Under the pieces are notes generated by a model. It was given only the letters and a program-made list of their open reading frames with translations. It did not search any database and was not told the DNA's origin. This document shows, one piece after another, positions 1-5,190 of a DNA stretch of 6,102 nucleotides. Positions within the stretch are counted from its first letter, which is position 1. The number at the start of each line of letters is the position of its first letter. The position numbers and the translations under genes were made by a program. Origin of the DNA: an uncultured Gammaproteobacteria bacterium (GTDB lineage Bacteria; Pseudomonadota; Gammaproteobacteria; CAIUAS01); NCBI GenBank assembly GCA_903897205.1, contig CAIUAS010000322.1, positions 1-6,102 on the forward strand, in the 5' to 3' direction.

Positions 1-1086
1 AACATAGATATTAAACCAAATAATTTAGCATATGTAATTTACACTTCCGGTTCAACAGGCAAACCGAAGGGTGTTCTTACTCAACATAAAAATGTTGCGC
101 GTTTACTTCACGCATGCAATACAAATTTTGCCTTTTCAAAAGATGAAATTTGGACATTATTTCACTCAATATCCTTTGATTTTTCTATATGGGAAATTTG
201 GGGGGCGCTCGCATTTAATGGGACACTAGTGATCGTTCCCTATTGGACGGCCCGCACTCCAAAAGAAATGTGCAAACTTCTTATTAATGAAAAAGTTACT
301 GTTTTTAATCAAACCACATCTGCTTTTAACAATCTCACCAACGAAAAAGATTTTATAGATAACATATCAGCACTTAATTTACGTTATATTATATTTGGCG
401 GAGAAATAGTTGAATTATCCTATGCTGCAAGATGGCTAGAAACATTTAAACAAAAAAATACCAAACTCATTAATATGTATGGTATTACGGAAACCACAGT
501 CCATGTAACTTATCATGAACTCAGCCTGCAAGATTTCAATAAAAATATTCATAGTCCAATTGGCAAACCACTGCCTGACTTAAGTATTTGTGTTCTTTCC
601 AAAGGGCAACGGTTAATGCCAATGGGTATTCCAGGTGAGTTATATATAGCTGGTGATGGCTTGGCGAGAGGATATTTAAATCAACCTGAATTAACCAAAG
701 CAAGATTTATTAATTTTCCACTGCGTGATAACATTAATTTGCGCTTATATAAAACTGGCGATGTAGTCAAACTATTACCTGATGGCTCGCTAGATTATAT
801 AGGACGCAATGACAATCAAGTAAAAATCCGAGGTTATCGCATTGAATTAGGTGAAATTGAAGCCGCATTGCTAAAACACGACTTAATTCGTGAATGTACA
901 GTAATCGATTATCAAATTAATACCCATGAAAAAATCTTAGTTGCTTATTTTGTACCGACCAATCATCAGTTACAAGCCAATGAAATTAGAACTTTTTTGA
1001 AAAATCAGTTGCCTGATCATATGATTCCTTCATCATTTGTGGCTATTGAAAAATTACCCTTAACGCAAAATGGCAAAATTGATCGA
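1..1086 (+). other. Adenylation domain (partial), threonine-type specificity code
   Basis: This is the AMP-binding domain, missing its first part (A1-A2 and the condensation domain lie upstream). Aligning by eye to the PheA reference, the pocket positions are D (178-180), F (181-183), W (190-192), N (307-309), I (391-393), G (397-399), M (475-477), V (499-501), H (502-504) and the invariant K of A10 (1075-1077). The string D-F-W-N-I-G-M-V-H-K is the textbook code for threonine. The ATP-binding P-loop (A3), the A7 aspartate (760-762) and the A8 hinge are intact, so the domain looks catalytically competent. The alignment needed no gaps around these motifs, but it was done by eye. Confidence 0.88.
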
Positions 1087-2211
1087 GCATCACTTTCCCA
1101 ACCAGATTTTAATGACTTAAATATTCAACAAGAATACATTGAACCTGTTACAAATAATAAAATTATATTAACTAATATTTGGAGAGAAATCTTACATATT
1201 AAATCAATTGGAATTTGCGATAATTTCTTTGATTTAGGTGGGCACTCCATTTCTGCTTTACAAATTCTTGCTCGCATAAATGATGCTTTTGCTATAGATC
1301 TTCCTGTACGAACAATATTTGAATGCCCAACCATTAAAGAATTAGTAAGAGCCATTGAAAACAATTGTTTAGCAAAATCTGCGCTAAATTTTGCAGAAAC
1401 ATCTTCGTATAGTCACAGCTTACCTTCCTCCCTAGTGCCTTTACAGCCAAAAGGAAATAAAACTCCTTTGTTTTTTATTCACCCTGTTGGAGGAACTGTT
1501 TTTTGGTATATTCCATTAGTTAAATATTTAGATCCTGCTAGGCCTTTTTATGCCATCCAAGATCCCGATATTGAAGCTAGAAAGTTAATATTTAATAGCG
1601 TGGAGGAAATGGCGAGCCATTACATAAAAATAATAAAAACGGTTCAACCAACTGGCCCATACTTGCTTGGTGGCGCATCATCAGGCGCTACAACAGCTAT
1701 AGAGATGGCTCGCCAGTTAGAAGCTGCCGGTGAAAAAACTAATTTTCTTGCTTTGCTCGATGGTTGGGTCGTTTACCCGATTGAACTTGAAAATCGTGAG
1801 TTTTTAGAAACCCATATGAAAAGACAATTTGAAGAATTACAGGCAAATTTTGCAGCAAAGAAAATTGCACACGCCAGTGATTTACTTGATTTACAATGGC
1901 ACAGGACTAAAATAGCTTTAACATATAAAGTTCCTATGCTAAATCATCAATTAACGTTATTCAAAGCAAAAGACATCCTACCCATGTTCAAAAATATTGA
2001 CCATCCCACTAATTATTGGACAGAATATTCAACGCATCCTATCAATGTTAAGTTAATTCCAGGCAACCATGAAACCATGTTCGAAGAACCTAACGTAAAA
2101 TATTTAGCTTTAAAGATTAATGAGTGTTTAGAAAAAATAGCAGACGATTCTTTAGAAAAAAATAATAGCGACGCGGAAAAATGCTTATCTACTTCTAATA
2201 TTTTTCTTTAA
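1..2211 (+). CDS. Non-ribosomal peptide synthetase, terminal module (A-PCP-TE), 5'-truncated by the window edge
   Basis: The reading frame is open from base 1 to the TAA at 2209-2211 (736 visible residues). A GTG at 229 lies inside the adenylation domain and is not a real start; the gene begins upstream. Visible adenylation motifs, in order: A3 YTSGSTGKPKG (40-72), A4 FDFSIWEIW (175-201), A5 NMYGITETT (472-498), A6 around GELYIAGDGLARGYL (634-678), A7 YKTGDV (748-765), A8 beginning GRNDNQVKIRGYR (802-840) and A10 NGKIDR (1069-1086). They are followed by a carrier-protein motif DLGGHSISA and a type I thioesterase. NRPS modules activate an amino acid as its adenylate, load it on the carrier arm, and the final thioesterase releases the peptide by hydrolysis or cyclisation. 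No condensation or epimerisation domain follows the adenylation domain, so this is the end of the assembly line. The pocket code suggests L-threonine. The frame has no interruption. The product is unknown because all earlier modules lie outside the window. Confidence 0.96.
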   Translation, partial: NIDIKPNNLAYVIYTSGSTGKPKGVLTQHKNVARLLHACNTNFAFSKDEIWTLFHSISFDFSIWEIWGALAFNGTLVIVPYWTARTPKEMCKLLINEKVTVFNQTTSAFNNLTNEKDFIDNISALNLRYIIFGGEIVELSYAARWLETFKQKNTKLINMYGITETTVHVTYHELSLQDFNKNIHSPIGKPLPDLSICVLSKGQRLMPMGIPGELYIAGDGLARGYLNQPELTKARFINFPLRDNINLRLYKTGDVVKLLPDGSLDYIGRNDNQVKIRGYRIELGEIEAALLKHDLIRECTVIDYQINTHEKILVAYFVPTNHQLQANEIRTFLKNQLPDHMIPSSFVAIEKLPLTQNGKIDRASLSQPDFNDLNIQQEYIEPVTNNKIILTNIWREILHIKSIGICDNFFDLGGHSISALQILARINDAFAIDLPVRTIFECPTIKELVRAIENNCLAKSALNFAETSSYSHSLPSSLVPLQPKGNKTPLFFIHPVGGTVFWYIPLVKYLDPARPFYAIQDPDIEARKLIFNSVEEMASHYIKIIKTVQPTGPYLLGGASSGATTAIEMARQLEAAGEKTNFLALLDGWVVYPIELENREFLETHMKRQFEELQANFAAKKIAHASDLLDLQWHRTKIALTYKVPMLNHQLTLFKAKDILPMFKNIDHPTNYWTEYSTHPINVKLIPGNHETMFEEPNVKYLALKINECLEKIADDSLEKNNSDAEKCLSTSNIFL
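1141..1365 (+). other. Peptidyl carrier protein (thiolation) domain
   Basis: The motif DNFFDLGGHSISALQI carries the serine (codon 1246-1248) that receives the 4'-phosphopantetheine arm. It sits directly after the adenylation domain and is followed by a short Ser-rich linker (about 1375-1437) leading to the thioesterase. Domain limits are approximate. Helix II and III sequence after the serine (RTIFECPTIKEL) is typical of the family. Confidence 0.93.
1438..2130 (+). other. Type I NRPS thioesterase domain (alpha/beta hydrolase)
   Basis: The fold begins with FFIHPVGG, the oxyanion-hole strand (HPxGG) of this family. The nucleophile elbow is G-A-S-S-G with the serine at 1678-1680, followed by ATTAIEMARQL, which matches the helix after the elbow. 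The probable catalytic aspartate is in LLDGW (1759-1761), and the histidine is in GNHETMF (2068-2070). It lies last in the protein, as expected for release of the finished peptide. The residues flanking the serine are unusual: NRPS thioesterases usually have W, H or Y before it and F or L after it. After about base 2130 a short polar, Asn/Ser/Glu/Lys-rich tail of about 27 residues ends the protein. Confidence 0.9.
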
Positions 2212-2262
2212 ATTGTAACCCATAAAATAATTATTAAAGCGAGCATTTATACTATTTAGCAA

Positions 2263-2286
2263 GCGTCTTAAATTGATTTAAGACGC
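2263..2286. repeat. Perfect 10-bp inverted repeat, 4-nt loop, downstream of the NRPS gene
   Basis: The arms are gcgtcttaaa (2263-2272) and tttaagacgc (2277-2286) around ttga, 52 bases after the NRPS stop. It could cap or terminate the NRPS transcript, but no uridine-rich tract follows on either strand, so it is not a canonical intrinsic terminator. A structure protecting the mRNA 3' end, or a remnant repeat, is equally possible. Confidence 0.7.
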
Positions 2287-2325
2287 CACATTTCCAAATG
2301 TATTAATCCCTTCTTACTTATGACC

Positions 2326-2349
2326 TCATGCAAAATTTAATTTGCATGA
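2326..2349. repeat. Perfect 9-bp inverted repeat, 6-nt loop, in the convergent gap
   Basis: The arms are tcatgcaaa (2326-2334) and tttgcatga (2341-2349) around an A+T-only loop. It lies between the first hairpin and the strong terminator. It has no T-tract behind it on either strand, so its role is unknown. It would form in a transcript of either convergent gene that reads through. Confidence 0.65.
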
Positions 2350-2388
2350 CCCACAGAGTACAAAAAAAAATTATTTCTATTGTTACCC

Positions 2389-2426
2389 AAAAAACAAAAG
2401 GCGCCATCGGCGCCTTTTGTTTTTTT
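2389..2426. terminator. Bidirectional rho-independent terminator shared by the NRPS gene and pnp
   Basis: The G+C core ggcgcc (2400-2405) pairs with ggcgcc (2409-2414) across the 3-nt loop atc. The core is flanked by an A-rich arm with one C on the left (2389-2399) and a T-rich arm with one G on the right (2415-2426), which also pair. Each strand therefore reads as a strong stem ending in a U-tract, so it works in both directions. It lies 52 bases beyond the pnp stop and about 180 bases beyond the NRPS stop, as expected between convergent genes. The remainder of the 2212-2477 gap shows no open reading frame that I can support. Confidence 0.93.
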
Positions 2427-2477
2427 AATTAATCGTATCTTATAAATAAATTTAGCAACAAGTCACTATTTTTTTAT

Positions 2478-4619
2478 TTAAGAAGTCATTTCTGGCGTAG
2501 GTTCAGCAGCAGCCGCCGTAGGCGTTGCTTCTGCGTCAGTTAAATCCTTCATCGTTAAACGGATGCGGCCTTGTTTATCTACTTCTAAGACTTTAACACG
2601 GATAGCCTGACCTTCTTGTAAACGATCACTCACTCGTTCAACTCGTTCATTAGCTATTTGTGAAATATGTAATAGTCCATCACGTCCAGGTAGGATAGTC
2701 ACAAAAGCGCCAAAGTCTGTCAGCTTCACAACAGTACCGTCATAAACCCCACCTACTTCCACATCGGCTGTTACGCGCTTAATCTTTTCTATAGCGGCCT
2801 GGCAGGCTGCTTTATCAGAGGTAGCAACGCGAATCAATCCGTCATCGTTAATATCAATTAAGGTGCCGGTTTCTTCTGTAATAGCACGAATGGTTGCACC
2901 ACCCTTACCGATTAAATCGCGAATTTTTTCTGGATTAATGCGCATAGTAACTACTCTTGGCGCGTAATCAGAGATTTTATTACGGCCATCAGGCAATGCG
3001 CTTTCCATAATTTTTAAAATATGCAAACGGCCTTCTTTAGCTTGTTGTAAAGCGCTATCCATAATTTCTTTAGTAATACCGTTAATTTTAATGTCCATTT
3101 GTAAAGCAGTAACACCTTCAGCCGTACCAGCCACTTTAAAATCCATATCGCCTAAATGATCTTCATCACCCAGAATATCGGTTAAAATTGCATAACGATT
3201 GCCTTCTTTAATAAGCCCCATTGCAATACCAGCAACCGGTGCTTTTAAAGGCACGCCTGCATCCATCAGCGCTAAACTGGCACCACAAACGCTTGCCATT
3301 GAACTAGAACCATTGGATTCGGTGATTTCTGATACCACGCGCAACACATAAGGGAATGCTTCTTCATTTGGCAATACGGCTTGAATACCACGTTTTGCTA
3401 AACGACCATGGCCAATTTCGCGACGTTTTGGACTGCCGACTCGACCAATTTCTCCCACAGAATAAGGAGGGAAGTTATAGTGCAACATGAAACTCTCACG
3501 CGCCTCACCTTCTAAATAATCAATAATCTGCGCGTCTCTATCTGTTCCTAAGGTAGCTACCACTATTGCCTGCGTTTCACCGCGAGTAAATAAGGCCGAA
3601 CCATGGGTACGTGGCAATATACTTGTGCTGATAGTAATAGGGCGCACCGTACGTGTATCACGTCCATCAATACGCGGCATGCCTGCTAAAATGCGCCCAC
3701 GTACAATTTTTTCTTCTAAACTAGAGAAAATATTTTGCAAAGCCTTTTCATTTATGCCAGCTTCTTCATTTTTGAATTGCTGTATGACTTGCTGACGCAA
3801 CACATCGATTTTTGCTTTGCGCTCTGGTTTTTCCCGAACCTGATAGGCAGTTGTTAGGGAATCACGGATTAAACTTTCAACTTGCTCAACTAGAGACTGA
3901 TTGATAGCGGCAGGTTGCCAATTCCAAGCAGGCTTGCCAGCTTCTTGTGCAAACTCTTTGATAGCCTTAATAGCTACCTGCATCTGCTCATGGCCATATA
4001 CAACTGCACCTAGCATAATCTCTTCAGACAGTTCTTTCGCTTCGGATTCAACCATCAAAACGGCCGCTTCCGTGCCCGCTAATACGAGATCTAAATTAGA
4101 TTCATTAATTTGTTTAGCTGCTGGGTTCAACACATAATTACTATCAATATAACCTACGCGGGCTGCAGCAATCGGGCCTTGGAAGGGCATGCCTGAAATC
4201 GCTAAAGCAGCAGAAACACCTAATAAAGCAACAATATCAGCGTCAATTTGTGGGTCTAAGGAAAGTACCGTTGCAATAATCTGTACTTCATAATGGAAAC
4301 CTTCGGGAAATAATGGACGAATGGGTCTGTCAATTAAGCGAGATGTTAAAGTTTCTTTCTCGGTAGGGCGACCTTCCCGTTTAAAATAGCCCCCTGGAAT
4401 ACGGCCAGCGGCGTAAGTACGCTCTTGGTAGTCTACAGTCAGCGGAAAGAAATCGAGCCCTTCTGACGCCTTGTCTGCACAGACTACTGTCGCTAAAACA
4501 GTGGTATCACCCATGCTCGCCATAACTGCTGCAGTTGCTTGACGGGCAACAACGTTGGTTTCGAGATTTACTGTATGCTCACCATACTGAAAAGTTTTTT
4601 TAATTGCTGTTAATGTCAC
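2478..4619 (-). CDS. pnp: Polynucleotide phosphorylase (polyribonucleotide nucleotidyltransferase)
   Basis: This 3'-to-5' exoribonuclease uses phosphate to degrade RNA into nucleoside diphosphates and can run in reverse to add tails. In E. coli it is a trimer and part of the RNA degradosome. The 713 residues match the usual length (711 in E. coli). Domains: first RNase PH-like core (about 10-145), helical linker (about 150-310), second RNase PH core (about 325-540), KH domain with IGKGG (570-574), and S1 domain (about 621-690, with DFGAFV). The metal-binding catalytic residues are in GDEDHLGDMDFK (484-495); D487, D493 and K495 correspond to E. coli D486, D492 and K494. The phosphate-site stretch GSSSMASVCG (437-446) is intact. 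The tail after the S1 domain is Ala/Pro/Thr-rich and low complexity. The start is GTG (4617-4619), preceded by a good ribosome binding site; an upstream in-frame stop leaves no better start. It follows rpsO, as in E. coli. Confidence 0.98.
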   Translation of the reverse strand: MTLTAIKKTFQYGEHTVNLETNVVARQATAAVMASMGDTTVLATVVCADKASEGLDFFPLTVDYQERTYAAGRIPGGYFKREGRPTEKETLTSRLIDRPIRPLFPEGFHYEVQIIATVLSLDPQIDADIVALLGVSAALAISGMPFQGPIAAARVGYIDSNYVLNPAAKQINESNLDLVLAGTEAAVLMVESEAKELSEEIMLGAVVYGHEQMQVAIKAIKEFAQEAGKPAWNWQPAAINQSLVEQVESLIRDSLTTAYQVREKPERKAKIDVLRQQVIQQFKNEEAGINEKALQNIFSSLEEKIVRGRILAGMPRIDGRDTRTVRPITISTSILPRTHGSALFTRGETQAIVVATLGTDRDAQIIDYLEGEARESFMLHYNFPPYSVGEIGRVGSPKRREIGHGRLAKRGIQAVLPNEEAFPYVLRVVSEITESNGSSSMASVCGASLALMDAGVPLKAPVAGIAMGLIKEGNRYAILTDILGDEDHLGDMDFKVAGTAEGVTALQMDIKINGITKEIMDSALQQAKEGRLHILKIMESALPDGRNKISDYAPRVVTMRINPEKIRDLIGKGGATIRAITEETGTLIDINDDGLIRVATSDKAACQAAIEKIKRVTADVEVGGVYDGTVVKLTDFGAFVTILPGRDGLLHISQIANERVERVSDRLQEGQAIRVKVLEVDKQGRIRLTMKDLTDAEATPTAAAAEPTPEMTS

Positions 4620-4625
4620 GTTTGG

Positions 4626-4632
4626 TTCCTTT
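4626..4632 (-). promoter_or_regulatory. Ribosome binding site fixing the GTG start of pnp
   Basis: The minus strand reads AAAGGAA six bases before the GTG at 4617-4619, a strong Shine-Dalgarno match at workable spacing. It supports the non-ATG start, which also aligns with the usual N-terminus of the family (the KTFQYGEHTV region). Confidence 0.85.
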
Positions 4633-4743
4633 AAGATTATTTGAATTAAGTTGAATTACTTCCTGGTTGGTTGATAATTCCATGTGGTAGAGATTTGAGA
4701 TGATGGAGGAAAAAAATAGTTATAGGAAGTTGTTGCTACCCGG
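4633..4743 (-). promoter_or_regulatory. pnp mRNA leader with alternative base-pairing
   Basis: This is the non-coding part of the rpsO-pnp spacer downstream of the rpsO hairpin. On the minus strand ACTTCCT (4730-4724) can pair with AGGAAGT (4664-4658), and GGTAG (4740-4736) with CTACC (4690-4686). TTCCT, present in the first element and again at 4711-4707, is also complementary to the AGGAA core of the pnp ribosome binding site. In E. coli the pnp leader folds into an RNase III target used for PNPase autoregulation. A similar role here is inferred from position only; pairs this short can occur by chance. Confidence 0.35.
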
Positions 4744-4783
4744 AAAAAATGAAAGGCTGACTAAACTACAGAGTAAAGTCAGC
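4744..4783 (-). terminator. Intrinsic terminator-like hairpin after rpsO
   Basis: On the minus strand the arm GCTGACT (4783-4777) pairs with AGTCAGC (4762-4756), with an inner ACT/AGT pairing in the loop. It is followed by CTTTC, A and six Ts (4755-4744). The U-tract is interrupted, so termination is probably partial, allowing some read-through from rpsO into pnp, as known for the corresponding E. coli spacer. It begins 13 bases past the rpsO stop codon. Confidence 0.78.
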
Positions 4784-4796
4784 TTTACCAAAATAA

Positions 4797-5066
4797 CTAG
4801 CCTCTCAAGCCAAGCGATTCAATTAATTGAGTATAACGCTGCGAATTAGTGCGCTTTAAATAGCTAAGCAATTTACGGCGTTGGCTAACCTTTTTCAACA
4901 AGCCGCGGCGAGAATGAAAATCTTTTTTATGAGTTTGAAAATGGCTGGTCAGCTCACTAATTTGCGAAGACAATAAAGCAACTTGTACTTCTGTTGAGCC
5001 TGTATCTTTAGGGGCACGCGCAAACTTAGACATGATTTCTGTTTTAGCTTCGATTGTTAATGGCAT
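4797..5066 (-). CDS. rpsO: 30S ribosomal protein S15
   Basis: S15 is a primary 16S rRNA-binding protein that organises the central domain (platform) of the small subunit. The 89 residues equal the E. coli length. Family signatures are clear: DTGSTEVQVALL (21-32), HKKDFHSRRGLL (46-57), SQRRKLLSYLK (61-71) and the ending LIESLGLRG. The start ATG (5064-5066) has only a weak purine-rich ribosome binding site upstream (GAGAAAG, 5076-5070 on the minus strand), which suits a gene whose translation is controlled by its own product. It is followed by pnp on the same strand. Upstream lies a divergent transporter gene rather than truB, the usual E. coli neighbour, so it must have its own promoter in 5067-5190. 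Confidence 0.98.
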   Translation of the reverse strand: MPLTIEAKTEIMSKFARAPKDTGSTEVQVALLSSQISELTSHFQTHKKDFHSRRGLLKKVSQRRKLLSYLKRTNSQRYTQLIESLGLRG

Positions 5067-5105
5067 AGTCTTTCTCGTTCAAAAAGTGTTAGTTTCTAAT
5101 TAGCC

Positions 5106-5138
5106 GCACATTGTAACGACTAGTGTGCTTCGTTACAA
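5106..5138 (-). promoter_or_regulatory. Structured rpsO leader: 9-bp hairpin interleaved with a second complementary pair (also a possible DNA operator)
   Basis: TTGTAACGA and TCGTTACAA (plus-strand coordinates 5111-5119 and 5130-5138) form a perfect inverted repeat around ten bases. In the rpsO mRNA the loop holds GCACA (5128-5124), exactly complementary to TGTGC (5110-5106) directly after the hairpin. The two pairings interleave, giving pseudoknot or switch topology. S15 represses its own translation through leader RNA structures in several bacteria, and in E. coli through a pseudoknot. As DNA, the same inverted repeat sits between the divergent genes and could bind a dimeric regulator. The pairing is seen directly; the function is inferred. 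Confidence 0.55.
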
Positions 5139-5143
5139 GAGTC

Positions 5144-5152
5144 TGGCATAAT
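5144..5152 (+). promoter_or_regulatory. Candidate extended -10 promoter for the transporter gene
   Basis: TGGCATAAT matches the extended -10 pattern TGnTATAAT with one mismatch, and no clear -35 is present. It would start RNA near 5159, leaving about 32 bases before the ATG at 5191. A second copy of the pattern, TGTCATAAT, is at 5178-5186. The first overlaps the rpsO -10 on the other strand, so the two promoters may compete. Confidence 0.4.
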
Positions 5153-5176
5153 GCTCGCCTAAGAAACTTCATTTAA
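5148..5176 (-). promoter_or_regulatory. Candidate rpsO promoter
   Basis: On the minus strand a -10-like CATTAT (5153-5148) is preceded at 17 bases by a weak -35-like TTAAAT (5176-5171). Transcription would begin near 5142, just ahead of the leader hairpin, giving a 5' UTR of about 75 bases. The -35 match is poor. The main support is the position and the need for a promoter in this gap. Confidence 0.4.
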
Positions 5177-5190
5177 GTGTCATAATCTCT

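Noticed and set aside
229..231. GTG as a start codon for a separate protein
   Set aside because: The same frame is open back to base 1 and encodes adenylation motifs A3 and A4 upstream of it, so it is an internal valine.
1125..1364. Open frame of 79 codons on the minus strand
   Set aside because: It lies antisense to the carrier domain of the NRPS gene, whose motifs are unambiguous in the plus frame. It has no recognisable domain.
2362..2370. Run of nine As that gives a U-tract on the minus strand
   Set aside because: No stem precedes it on the minus strand, and pnp transcripts should already stop at the strong terminator at 2389-2426.
3901..4137. Open frame of 78 codons on the plus strand
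   Set aside because: It is antisense to well-conserved pnp coding sequence and its Ala/Ser/Cys-rich translation resembles no protein I know.
4600..4683. Small minus-strand ORF of 27 codons starting with ATG in the pnp leader and overlapping the pnp start out of frame
   Set aside because: It could be a regulatory upstream ORF, but no ribosome binding site precedes it, it resembles no known leader peptide, and a 27-codon ORF is likely by chance.
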